Positions 40,654-49,019 of a DNA stretch of 60,954 nucleotides are shown here, piece by piece. Made by a program: the position numbers and the translations under genes. Numbering within the stretch: position 1 is the first letter of the stretch; each line of letters begins with the position of its first letter. The DNA is taken from contig NZ_LYUZ01000087.1 in assembly GCF_001679925.1 (NCBI RefSeq), forward strand, positions 1 to 60,954, written 5' to 3'. The DNA comes from Leisingera sp. JC1. GTDB taxonomy: Bacteria; Pseudomonadota; Alphaproteobacteria; Rhodobacterales; Rhodobacteraceae. A model generated the notes under the pieces. The model searched no databases. It was not told the DNA's origin and was given only the letters and a program-made list of their open reading frames with translations.

Positions 40654-41639
40654 ACCTGCGCGCCCTGATCCTCGCCTTTGTCTTCGCCCTTGCAGCGACC
40701 CAAGCGGCAGCAATCTGCAACAAGCGGTTTCTGAACCCCATCACGGAGGTTTGCTGGGACTGCATTTTTCCTATCTCCATCGGCGGCCTTAGCCTGAGCT
40801 TCGGCGCCAGCCGCCCGGATACGAGAAACCAGACCTTCCCGCTCTGCGTTTGCCCCGGCATCCCGCCCCGGCTTGGCCTGTCCATTGGCCTTTGGGAACC
40901 GGCCCGGTTGGTCGATGTAGCGAATGAACCCGGTTGCTTCGTGAACATGGGCTTCGAAATGGATTTCGGGCTTCTGTCTCTGGGCAAATCCTCTGCTACC
41001 CAGCAAAGCGGCGGCAGCACCGGGTCGCGCTGGCAGGCACATTATTACTTCTATCCGCTGATCTCCTGGCTTGGTGTGATCGTTGACGGGCTGTGCATGC
41101 AGAACGCGCAGTTCGACGTCGCCTATATCTCGGAGATTGACCCGCTCTGGCAGGATGCGGAGCTGAACAACCTGATCAACCCGGAGGCAATCCTGTTTGC
41201 CAATCCGATTGCCCAGGCGGCCTGCGCTGCGGATTGCACCAAGGCGTCCTCCGGCAATCTGCCGATGGATGCGCTGTTCTGGTGCACCGGCTGCGGCGGC
41301 TCGATCTACCCCATCCAAGGCGATGTCGCTGCCCATGTTGGCGGGGTGATGGCAAGCCAGGTGGTTGCAACCAAGATGGTGGCCCGGATGCACAGGCTGC
41401 TGATCGCACGGAAAACCGCATCTGAAAGACCGCTTTGCCAGACCCAAGGGCAACCGGTGATCAAGAAAAGCCAGTACCGGATGCAGGTCACGCGCCCGCG
41501 CCCGAAAACCTCGGGCCGGTACGCCTGCGGCCCCATCGGCTTTTCAGCTCAATACGTGGACCGGCTGAGAGAGTTCCCCTTTATGGGGGAATCCTTCGGC
41601 TGGCTGTTCTGGAGGAAGAGAAATTGCTGCGCACTCTGA
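40650..41639 (+). CDS. traU: Transfer protein TraU
   Basis: A 329-aa periplasmic protein with signal peptide (residues 1-21) and many Cys, the TraU hallmark: NPITEVCWDCIFPISIGG, LCVCPGIPPRLGL, AACAADC, FWCTGCGG, and a C-terminal PFMGESFGWLFWRKRNC. TraU takes part in pilus assembly and DNA transfer, and its disulfides are probably made by the thioredoxin-like proteins of this operon. Confidence 0.92.
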   Translation: MNLRALILAFVFALAATQAAAICNKRFLNPITEVCWDCIFPISIGGLSLSFGASRPDTRNQTFPLCVCPGIPPRLGLSIGLWEPARLVDVANEPGCFVNMGFEMDFGLLSLGKSSATQQSGGSTGSRWQAHYYFYPLISWLGVIVDGLCMQNAQFDVAYISEIDPLWQDAELNNLINPEAILFANPIAQAACAADCTKASSGNLPMDALFWCTGCGGSIYPIQGDVAAHVGGVMASQVVATKMVARMHRLLIARKTASERPLCQTQGQPVIKKSQYRMQVTRPRPKTSGRYACGPIGFSAQYVDRLREFPFMGESFGWLFWRKRNCCAL

Positions 41640-42394
41640 CTTTTGCACTGGCGGCTGGGTCCGCATTGGCTGTCACGTCCCTGTCCCTTGGCGCCCAGGA
41701 GGCCGGGGAAGGTGTGACCGAATACGCACCGGGCAGCACCGGGCGGATCACTGCTCCGCTGGCGACCATCGTTGACACCGCCAAACAGCAAGGCGAGGCG
41801 CTGCGGGAGACCCTGCGCCCGCTCGATGAGGCGGAAGGGGCCTTTTCTAACGTCGATTTCGACGGGCTGCGCACCCGCGCTCTGTCGGATCCGCGCGTCC
41901 GGGCCTTGCTCGGCGCGGATGCGGCCGGGGGCGCCGCCAGCGAGGCGGAAGAGGTGCGCTATGACGGTGCCACCATCTTCTTGCTGGCCTCCTTCTCGAT
42001 GCCCAAAGAGTCACTGCGGCAAATGATGGCTGAAGCCCGGAAATTCGGTCTGCCCATCGTGTTCCGCGGGTTCGTAAACAACTCGGTTTATGAGACGCAA
42101 GCCGCCCTGGAGGAGACGTTCGGCTCTCTGGATGATGCCGTGGGCTTCTCCATCGACCCTACAGTGTTCACCCGGTTCCGGGTCACGTCGGTTCCGCAGG
42201 TCATTGCCATGAGTGAGGCGGTCGATGTCTGCGAAACACCTGGTTGCGAAGCGGACCCTGTGCCGCTGCATGACCGGGTGGGCGGCAATGTTCCAGTGGA
42301 ATTTGCCCTGCGCCTGATCGCGGAACAGGGGGAAGCCGGCGCTTCTGAGGCCCGGCGGCTGCTCTCGCAGCAGGAGGCCGCAGATGCTGAATAG
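41624..42394 (+). CDS. trbC: TrbC family transfer protein (thioredoxin-like fold)
   Basis: A 256-aa secreted protein. The C-terminal half carries the TrbC domain: IFLLASFSMPKESLRQMMAEARKFGLPIVFRGF and FRVTSVPQVIAM. The start must be a TTG at 41624, preceded by AGGAAG 5 bases upstream and inside the end of traU, because no ATG or GTG gives a signal peptide. In F, TrbC works with TraW and TraU in pilus assembly. Lacks a CxxC in the usual place. Confidence 0.85.
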   Translation: MLRTLTFALAAGSALAVTSLSLGAQEAGEGVTEYAPGSTGRITAPLATIVDTAKQQGEALRETLRPLDEAEGAFSNVDFDGLRTRALSDPRVRALLGADAAGGAASEAEEVRYDGATIFLLASFSMPKESLRQMMAEARKFGLPIVFRGFVNNSVYETQAALEETFGSLDDAVGFSIDPTVFTRFRVTSVPQVIAMSEAVDVCETPGCEADPVPLHDRVGGNVPVEFALRLIAEQGEAGASEARRLLSQQEAADAE

Positions 42395-43817
42395 ATCTCT
42401 TTCCCTTGCCCTGATGGCCGTCCTGCTTGGAAGCGGTGCCTTTGCGCAATCCTTCATGGATCGCGCGGCGGCGGCAGCTGATGGGGCCGTGAACACGGGC
42501 AGCACCTTCCGGGATGAAACGGTCAACGAGGTGGTGACGCCATTTGAAACCTCCCGGCCGCCAGAGGCGGGCATGAACCACACCACCTTCGAGGACCGCA
42601 TTCTGGAAACCCGCGATGCGGACAATGACCAGGGGCGGGTTCTGCGCGCCACAGAAGATAGTGCGATTGTCCGTCCGGATATCGACATCGACGGGCAAGG
42701 GGAACTGTTCGATGATGCCAATTGGGCGCATGAGAACGCGGAAGATATTGCCGGGCGGTATTTCAGCAGCGAAACCGGCAGTTGCACAACGCCGGAAGTT
42801 CCGGTGTCTGACGAACGCGATGAGTTCTGCGAAAGCCTGCCAGCTCGGGAAGAAAAGACCTGCCGCCTGATCCGTAGGATTTGGGTGGACCGCACCGATA
42901 CCTACCGGTGCGACAGACGGGCCGCAAACTTTGTAAAGGTTTGCGAGAAAACACAAAGCTACTCCTGCCATAGGAATAGCACTGTCGCGGCCTGTATTCG
43001 CAGGAATGTCAGGATTGAAGGCGGCGACGTTTCTTGGGACGGCCGGGTTGCAACCATTAGTTTCCCGGCGCCTGGCCGCAAGCCAAAGTTCGTCCATCCT
43101 TCAGGCGGTTATCCGGGCACCTATAGTTACGCGACCCTTGCGAAACACCAGTTCAATGTGAGGATTTCCGACAGGTTTGCCCCTGATGAAATCGTCTTGA
43201 AGCATGTTAGTGCAGCTGGGCCAGTCCAAATTACAGGGAACGATGGAAAACCGATTACGACTGTCGCGGCCTCCGTCCTGAGCAGCTTTGGCCAATCTCA
43301 ATGGTATTCCAATGTTCCAAAAACACCTGAACAAGGGCTTCTAATCCCTTTCACCAATACCTACGGGTTGGGCGGTTCTTCCCCACTCCACGCAGCCTGG
43401 ATTGCCAAGTACCCTCAGTTCAGGCAGTGCAACTTTAATTCTAACGTGATTTGCGCTTCGGCGATCGACTACAATGCATCGCGGACAGTCTTTCAATCCG
43501 GCTGGGACTCCGATCAGGAAAGCTTTCTCAATAGTGTCGGCTTCGACATACACACGTGGGGCATTAGACCGCCGCACGAATATGCAGAGCTGAGGCAAAA
43601 TTCGCAGGTTCAGCGCAATGTGCTTCGCCTGCTTGAACTGGATCACTTCGCTACCGCCCGACCTGCAGGTGCTAAGCGGTTCAAGTCCAACAACATGACC
43701 ACGCGTGTCGTTTACAACAACGCTACTCAAGGGGGCGGGGCAGCAGCGCTGCGCATTGAATTTAGCGGATCGTGCTGTGATCGGTTCGTGGATACAGGGA
43801 GCGAAACATGCGAGTGA
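42384..43817 (+). CDS. traN: TraN, N-terminal polypeptide with the variable tip domain
   Basis: A 477-aa secreted Cys-rich protein with a signal peptide (residues 1-22). Residues 130-215 resemble the TraN Cys-rich N-terminal base; residues about 215-475 look like the surface-exposed tip that recognises recipient receptors. In F and relatives TraN is one protein; here the Cys-rich remainder is a separate gene with its own signal peptide. From about 42950 to 43800 the DNA is more AT-rich and uses rarer codons (AGG, AAT, ATT), pointing to exchange of the tip. Overlaps the next gene by 10 bases. Confidence 0.75.
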   Translation: MLNRSLSLALMAVLLGSGAFAQSFMDRAAAAADGAVNTGSTFRDETVNEVVTPFETSRPPEAGMNHTTFEDRILETRDADNDQGRVLRATEDSAIVRPDIDIDGQGELFDDANWAHENAEDIAGRYFSSETGSCTTPEVPVSDERDEFCESLPAREEKTCRLIRRIWVDRTDTYRCDRRAANFVKVCEKTQSYSCHRNSTVAACIRRNVRIEGGDVSWDGRVATISFPAPGRKPKFVHPSGGYPGTYSYATLAKHQFNVRISDRFAPDEIVLKHVSAAGPVQITGNDGKPITTVAASVLSSFGQSQWYSNVPKTPEQGLLIPFTNTYGLGGSSPLHAAWIAKYPQFRQCNFNSNVICASAIDYNASRTVFQSGWDSDQESFLNSVGFDIHTWGIRPPHEYAELRQNSQVQRNVLRLLELDHFATARPAGAKRFKSNNMTTRVVYNNATQGGGAAALRIEFSGSCCDRFVDTGSETCE

Positions 43818-45121
43818 TTTGCGCCCTGTTCCTCATTGTGAGCCTGTTTCAAGTCTGGGCCAGCCCTGCCTCTGCAGAGATTTCATGCTCGGACCCGTCA
43901 TATGAATGCCTTGAATGGTCCGATGGCACGACTACCGGCGGCATTAACCTGGGCCGTTACTGTGTGCGCTACGCTGGCACTCAAGACTGTGTGGATTCCG
44001 AGCCGATGGACGAGTGCGCAGCAGTGCGCGCGAGCCTCAACTGCAACCGAACAGAGCGCCGCTGTGTCGATTACCGCAACGGGACATGCCGTCAGTGGCG
44101 GCTGACCTATTCCTGCCTGAACGAAAACGAGGACATGAGCCCCGCGCGGCTTGTGAACACCGAGTTCGGGCCGACGCAGGAGAGGATCATTAACCGCTGT
44201 GGCGCGCTTGCAGGCAACGAAGAGTGCGAACTGACCGGGACTGTCACACTGGAAGGTGCAGAAGTCCGCGACATCAACGGGAAGGAGTTTTCCCGGAGCT
44301 GGTGGAAACGCGAACGTACCTACAGCTGCCTGGCGCCGGGCGAGGGTGACACCACCTGCGGGCCGCTGGAAAGTGATCCGACCTGCGTCCTGCAGGGTGA
44401 CACCTGCCTTGCCGAGACTAATGGCGTCTGTACGAACCGGGAGTATCACTACCGTTGCGGCGTCTCTTCCGGCGATCTGGAAACCAGCTGCGAGCCGATC
44501 AACGTCTGTGTTGGCGAAAACTGCATTGGGGTCGAACAGGAAACCTCTGACGATTTCGGCAGATCTGCAGCCTGGTTGAACGTGCTGGCGCAGATGCAGG
44601 AGGAATACAGGGAACAGGCTGCCACCGACCCGAACGATGTGCGCTTCTTCCAGGGCACCAAAATGACCTGCAGCAAGGCACCCGGCCGGAACTGCTGTTC
44701 GACCGGCGGTCTCTTCGGCGGCACCTGCCCGGAATCCGCGGCGATCCTGCGGGACAAGCGGGAAGCGGGCGCGACCCATTATGTCGGCGTTACCTGCCAG
44801 CAGAAGGTTTTGGGCGCCTGCGTCAAGAAGCGCTACCACTACTGCACCTACAACTCCAAATTCGGCCGTGTCTTCATCGAGGAGTTCAAGAAGCAGGTAA
44901 ATCAAGGGTGGGGCAGCACACTCGCACCGAACTGCGGCTTCGTCACGATTGAAGACTTTGCGAACGTGGACATTGAGGAAATGGATCTGTCGCCTGTCTT
45001 CGGTGACATCATGAGTGATATCCAGGTTCCCGTCGCCGAAGACCTGCAGGACTTCTATGAAGACCGCTTCCCGTCGGCCGACAGCCAGGCGCAGGATGCA
45101 TTCGGGGAGCTGGGCCAATGA
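43808..45121 (+). CDS. traN: TraN, C-terminal Cys-rich polypeptide
   Basis: A 437-aa secreted protein with a separate signal peptide (residues 1-23, ending ASA). More than 35 Cys in repeated modules (YRNGTCRQWRLTYSCLNENE; RSWWKRERTYSCL; NREYHYRCG) and the conserved TraN end: CCSTGGLFGGTCPE, VLGACVKKRYHYCTYNSKFGRVFIEEF. It is the outer-membrane base of the mating-pair stabilisation protein. Presumably assembles with the upstream polypeptide. Confidence 0.82.
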   Translation: MRVICALFLIVSLFQVWASPASAEISCSDPSYECLEWSDGTTTGGINLGRYCVRYAGTQDCVDSEPMDECAAVRASLNCNRTERRCVDYRNGTCRQWRLTYSCLNENEDMSPARLVNTEFGPTQERIINRCGALAGNEECELTGTVTLEGAEVRDINGKEFSRSWWKRERTYSCLAPGEGDTTCGPLESDPTCVLQGDTCLAETNGVCTNREYHYRCGVSSGDLETSCEPINVCVGENCIGVEQETSDDFGRSAAWLNVLAQMQEEYREQAATDPNDVRFFQGTKMTCSKAPGRNCCSTGGLFGGTCPESAAILRDKREAGATHYVGVTCQQKVLGACVKKRYHYCTYNSKFGRVFIEEFKKQVNQGWGSTLAPNCGFVTIEDFANVDIEEMDLSPVFGDIMSDIQVPVAEDLQDFYEDRFPSADSQAQDAFGELGQ

Positions 45122-45516
45122 ACCGGCGCACCTTCCTTCTGTCCAGCCTCACTGCAGCAGCGGCACCGGCCTTGGCCGGTGCTCAGGAAAATCCCGGCGT
45201 TGGTGTGATCTTCATCGGGGCGTCCTGGTGCTCGTTTTGCAAATCCGCCGCGCCGGTGCTGGCGGCCCTGACCCAGCCCGCCGGCATTCCGGTCCTGGTT
45301 GCCTCGCATGACGCGCGGCCGATCCCGCCGTTTGCAGACGTGACCGATGCCAGAACGCACCCGGTTGCCGCGCAGATCTCCGAGTTCCCCACCACTCTGA
45401 TCTACTCGCAGGCTGCCGGGGAAATCACAGGCCAGATTACCGGTTACCGCAATGCGCGCCACTATGCGCAGTCCGTGCGGGCCGCTGTGCTCGCCGCAGC
45501 CGGGAGGACAGGCTGA
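45118..45516 (+). CDS. Periplasmic thioredoxin-like oxidoreductase (TrbB-like)
   Basis: A 132-aa secreted protein with a Tat-type signal (NRRTFLLSS) and a thioredoxin fold. The active site WCSFC holds Cys38 and Cys41, and a cis-Pro follows in SEFPTTL. It probably forms or isomerises disulfides in TraN and TraU, as TrbB does in F. Overlaps both neighbours. Confidence 0.85.
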   Translation: MNRRTFLLSSLTAAAAPALAGAQENPGVGVIFIGASWCSFCKSAAPVLAALTQPAGIPVLVASHDARPIPPFADVTDARTHPVAAQISEFPTTLIYSQAAGEITGQITGYRNARHYAQSVRAAVLAAAGRTG

Positions 45517-46334
45517 TGCTGAAACCGTTGACCCTTGCCGCACTTCTAGCCACTGCAGCCCATCCCGCCAGCGCGGGGCTGGTCTGCAATGGTGAAGAAG
45601 TAGACGGCTGGCATTTCTATTGCGATCCGGAACCTGAGCCGGAGCCGGTCAAACCGGCACCGGAGCCGGAACAGGAAGCCAGGGAAGAACCCCAGGAGCC
45701 GGAAGAACCGAAAGAGCTGACGGCCACCGAGGAGATCGAGGCGTTCCGGGAATACGCCGACGAGCTGAAGCACCGCGCCATTCTCGATCCGACACCGGAA
45801 AACGTGCAGGCGTATATGGAGGTGAACAAGCAGATGGCGCAGCAGGCGGCGCGTTTCGCAGCCGTCTGGCAGCGGGTGCTGTTTGGCTCGCCCCACCTCG
45901 ATGCCAATACCCGCCGTCCGCTGACCCAGATGGGCACCAACATCTATCAGGACCAGCGTAATGCGGCGGAGCAGGCGGCTCTGCGCCGGGCGGCGCAAGA
46001 GGCCGGTCTGATCTTTGTCTATGACAACCCTGCGGACTGCCGCTTGTGCCTCGCGCAGGCGCAGATCCTCGACGGCATCCGCAATGCCTACGGCGTGGAA
46101 ATTCTGGCTGTGTCCACCGATGGCAGCCCCATCGAATTTTTTCCGGACGCGGTTCAGGACGCGGGCCAGCTTGAGGCCCTTCAGCTCGCGGACAAGCCGC
46201 GCCCCTTCATCGCCATTGTCGATGCCGCCAGCGGGGAAACCCAGCTGATCGGGGGCGGATTGCTGACAGAGGATCAAATCCTGGAGCGCGTCTACGTGGT
46301 CCGGGAAGTGCCCATGGGCGAACGGTATCAGTGA
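45516..46334 (+). CDS. traF: Conjugal pilus assembly protein TraF (thioredoxin-like)
   Basis: A 272-aa periplasmic protein with signal peptide (1-20), a Pro/Glu-rich linker (37-68), a helical TraF region (LKHRAILDPTPENVQAYMEVNKQMAQQAARFAAVW shortened in the usual way) and a C-terminal thioredoxin domain. Unlike F TraF it keeps an active-site pair, Cys175 and Cys178 in NPADCRLC. Precedes DUF1173 and traH, matching the F order traF-traH. Confidence 0.9.
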   Translation: MLKPLTLAALLATAAHPASAGLVCNGEEVDGWHFYCDPEPEPEPVKPAPEPEQEAREEPQEPEEPKELTATEEIEAFREYADELKHRAILDPTPENVQAYMEVNKQMAQQAARFAAVWQRVLFGSPHLDANTRRPLTQMGTNIYQDQRNAAEQAALRRAAQEAGLIFVYDNPADCRLCLAQAQILDGIRNAYGVEILAVSTDGSPIEFFPDAVQDAGQLEALQLADKPRPFIAIVDAASGETQLIGGGLLTEDQILERVYVVREVPMGERYQ

Positions 46335-46347
46335 AGGAGCAGGCAGA

Positions 46348-47631
46348 ATGGTGTATTTCATCGGCAATATCCCAGTGGATCCGGCAACTGACGACGGCCA
46401 GAACCTCCTTGGCCGGGCGCATCAGGAACACAGCCGCATCACCTGCGGCTGCCGGAAACCGGCTCCGCAAATGTACGTGGCCTGCGTGAATGGCCGGTTC
46501 ATCCTGAAGCGGATGCCGGGCACCGGCGCGGAACACGCTCCCGGCTGCGAGTCTTTCTTGCCTCCGGAAGAACTCTCGGGCCTCGGACAGGTGCAGGGCA
46601 GCGCGATCAAGGAAGATCTGGACAGCGGAACCACGACGCTGAAGGTCGATTTCCCTTTGACCATGGGCAGCAAACGTCCGGCACCGCCCGCACCTTCGGG
46701 AAAAAAGCCGACAGAGGCCAAGGCCAGCCCGCGCATGCTCGGCCTGTCGAGCCTGCTGCAATACCTGTGGCATGAGGCAGACTTGGTGAAATGGACCCCG
46801 GCTATGCAGGGCAAACGCTGGTGGGGGCCGGTACAGCGTGCGCTGTTGAACGCAGCCGCGGGGAAATCCGCCAAGTCCCGTGACCTGCGGGATATTCTCT
46901 ATGTTCCGGAATACTGGAAGGCGGAGCGGAAGGAAGAGAATGCCGCGCGCCGGGCCAAGCTCCTGCGCGGCCTTCAGGCGCCTGCGCGCGGCACCGCTCC
47001 ATTGGGCCTCGTCGTGGCCGAATACAAAAGCCATGAAGCCACCCGCATGGGTGCGCGCTTCCTGTTCAAACATGCGCCGGACTGCGCCTTTTTCGCGGAA
47101 GAGGACCTGGTGCGGAAATTCGAGAAGGTGTTTGCGGATCAGCTCATGCTCGCGGACGCCTTGGGCGACGTGCATGTGATGGTGATCGCCACTTTCAGCG
47201 TTGCTAAAGCCGGATACCCTGTTCTGCGGGAAATCGGCTTGATGCTGGTCACTGCCAACTGGATCCCGTTTGAATCCGTCCGCGATTATCAGCTGATCCA
47301 GGCGCTGACAGAAGGCAAGCGCGCTTTCCTCAAATCCCAGCGGTTCACCCTCGGCCATGAGACCCCGATTGCCTGCGCGGTCCTGACCGACCTGGAAAGC
47401 CCGGTTTCGCTGTTCGTTGCTGATCCCGCCGCAGACACCAATGCAGTGGCCGCCCTGCGCGAAGTAGCTGCAGAAGGCACCTATTCTGCTTGGCTCTGGC
47501 TGGATGAGGACGCGATGCCGGAACTCCCGGAGCAGGTGAGCCATAGGCCGGACAGCCAAACCAGCATCCCCCAAGCAGCCGCACAAATAGAGGCAGAAAA
47601 CAGCCATCAGCAGAAAAGGGCAGGCCAATGA
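46348..47631 (+). CDS. DUF1173 family protein
   Basis: A 427-aa protein beginning with a short Cys-rich region (RITCGCRKPAPQMYVA, then LKRMPGTGAEHAPGCESF), which is the DUF1173 signature on plasmids. The rest is soluble and contains many Trp and a KSRDLRDILYVPEYW segment. No signal peptide. It is inserted between traF and traH, so a link to transfer is likely, but its role is unknown. Confidence 0.78.
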   Translation: MVYFIGNIPVDPATDDGQNLLGRAHQEHSRITCGCRKPAPQMYVACVNGRFILKRMPGTGAEHAPGCESFLPPEELSGLGQVQGSAIKEDLDSGTTTLKVDFPLTMGSKRPAPPAPSGKKPTEAKASPRMLGLSSLLQYLWHEADLVKWTPAMQGKRWWGPVQRALLNAAAGKSAKSRDLRDILYVPEYWKAERKEENAARRAKLLRGLQAPARGTAPLGLVVAEYKSHEATRMGARFLFKHAPDCAFFAEEDLVRKFEKVFADQLMLADALGDVHVMVIATFSVAKAGYPVLREIGLMLVTANWIPFESVRDYQLIQALTEGKRAFLKSQRFTLGHETPIACAVLTDLESPVSLFVADPAADTNAVAALREVAAEGTYSAWLWLDEDAMPELPEQVSHRPDSQTSIPQAAAQIEAENSHQQKRAGQ

Positions 47632-49016
47632 AACGCAATCTTCTGAGCTTCTTAACCGCGGCCTCGCTGTGTGCTGCTGGCCCTGCCGCTGCCGATGTGG
47701 GCGACGACTTGAAACAGTTTTGGGAACGTACCGGCGGCGGTGTGAACGTCACCAAGCCGACAGCCTACAAGGGGCAGCAGGCGGGCTATGCCACGCTGGG
47801 TTCCCTCTATCTGCGCACCCGACCGCGCAACAGCCAGCTTGCAGCAATCCAGCTGCCCTCTGTTCGTGCAGGGTGCGGCGGCATCGACATCTTTGGCGGC
47901 GCATTTTCCTTCATTTCGGAGGAGGAGCTGATCGCGCTGATGGAAGCGATCATGCAGAACGCTGCCGGGTTCGCCTTTGAGTTGGCGCTGGAGAGCCTGT
48001 CGCCTGCGGTGCAGGAAATCGTCGCCAAACTGCGGGATTTGATCCAGCAAGTGAACGCGGGCAACATCAATTCCTGTGAAGCCGGGCAGATGCTCACCGC
48101 ATCGCTCTGGCCCAAAATGGACGGGGCCTCCCAGCATATCTGCCAAACAATCGGCGGTTATAACGGGATCTTCGCAGACCGTGTGGCCTCCCGTCACGGC
48201 TGCGGCACCGGCGGTCAGCATAATTCGACCATGGGCCGCGCAAGCGGAGCATTGGCTGAGCAGGTGCCAACTGATGTGAACTATGCCTGGCGTGCGGTGA
48301 AGAAGAACAACTTCCTCGCTTCCAGCCCGCGCATCGCTGAATTCTTCATGACCCTCACGGGCACGATCATCACGACGGCCCCGGAAGATGACGACGACAG
48401 TACCACGCACCGGACCATCCCGCCGCGCGCCTTGTCGCCGGATGCGGCCAAGGCGCTCGTAGAGGGCGGTTCTTACAAAAGTTTGCAGTGCGACGAGACG
48501 AACGACTGTTTGAACCCTGTTCTCAGGGACAGAACCCTTACCGCATCAGACGCTCTGTTCGCTGTCACAGCAGATGCAATTCAGGGGCTGTCGGATGCTA
48601 TCAGCAATGACACCGCACCGCCGGATGAATCCATTGCCCTCATCAACCTGACCACCATTCCGGTCTACAAGCACTTGGTCACGGCCAAGAGCTACAAATA
48701 CCAATTTGTCCAGGACGACATCAACTCGATGGCGGAGCTGGTCGCCGTCGATCTGGCGATTGCCTACATCGACGAGGGTATGAACGAGATCCTGAACTCG
48801 GCCGCCAACGTCGATATTGCCGGTGACATCAACCGGGAGTTTCAGGAAACGGTGCGAGAATCCAAGGCCGTCCTTCACGACCTGCGAGCGTCGGCACAAC
48901 GGAAATACGCGGAAGCCCTGCGCAATCTGGAACGCCTGAGCCTTGCCAGGGGTGAGCTGGCCGCATCTTCCAATGCGATTTTCAGCAACATCATCAATCA
49001 GACCGGGGGGCAGTGA
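47628..49016 (+). CDS. traH: Pilus assembly protein TraH
   Basis: A 462-aa secreted protein (signal peptide about 1-22). TraH signatures: GGVNVTKPTAYKGQQAGYATLGSLYLR near the N-terminus, RAGCGGIDIFGGAFSFI, INSCEAGQML, and a coiled-coil C-terminus. It is an outer-membrane-associated partner of TraF and TraU in pilus assembly. Overlaps DUF1173 by 4 bases. Confidence 0.93.
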   Translation: MKRNLLSFLTAASLCAAGPAAADVGDDLKQFWERTGGGVNVTKPTAYKGQQAGYATLGSLYLRTRPRNSQLAAIQLPSVRAGCGGIDIFGGAFSFISEEELIALMEAIMQNAAGFAFELALESLSPAVQEIVAKLRDLIQQVNAGNINSCEAGQMLTASLWPKMDGASQHICQTIGGYNGIFADRVASRHGCGTGGQHNSTMGRASGALAEQVPTDVNYAWRAVKKNNFLASSPRIAEFFMTLTGTIITTAPEDDDDSTTHRTIPPRALSPDAAKALVEGGSYKSLQCDETNDCLNPVLRDRTLTASDALFAVTADAIQGLSDAISNDTAPPDESIALINLTTIPVYKHLVTAKSYKYQFVQDDINSMAELVAVDLAIAYIDEGMNEILNSAANVDIAGDINREFQETVRESKAVLHDLRASAQRKYAEALRNLERLSLARGELAASSNAIFSNIINQTGGQ

Positions 49017-49019
49017 TCT

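Noticed and set aside
43898-45118. Minus-strand open frame of 406 codons opposite the Cys-rich TraN gene
   Set aside because: It is the shadow of a strongly coding Cys-rich gene with clear family motifs; the antisense product has no known motif and no ribosome binding site.
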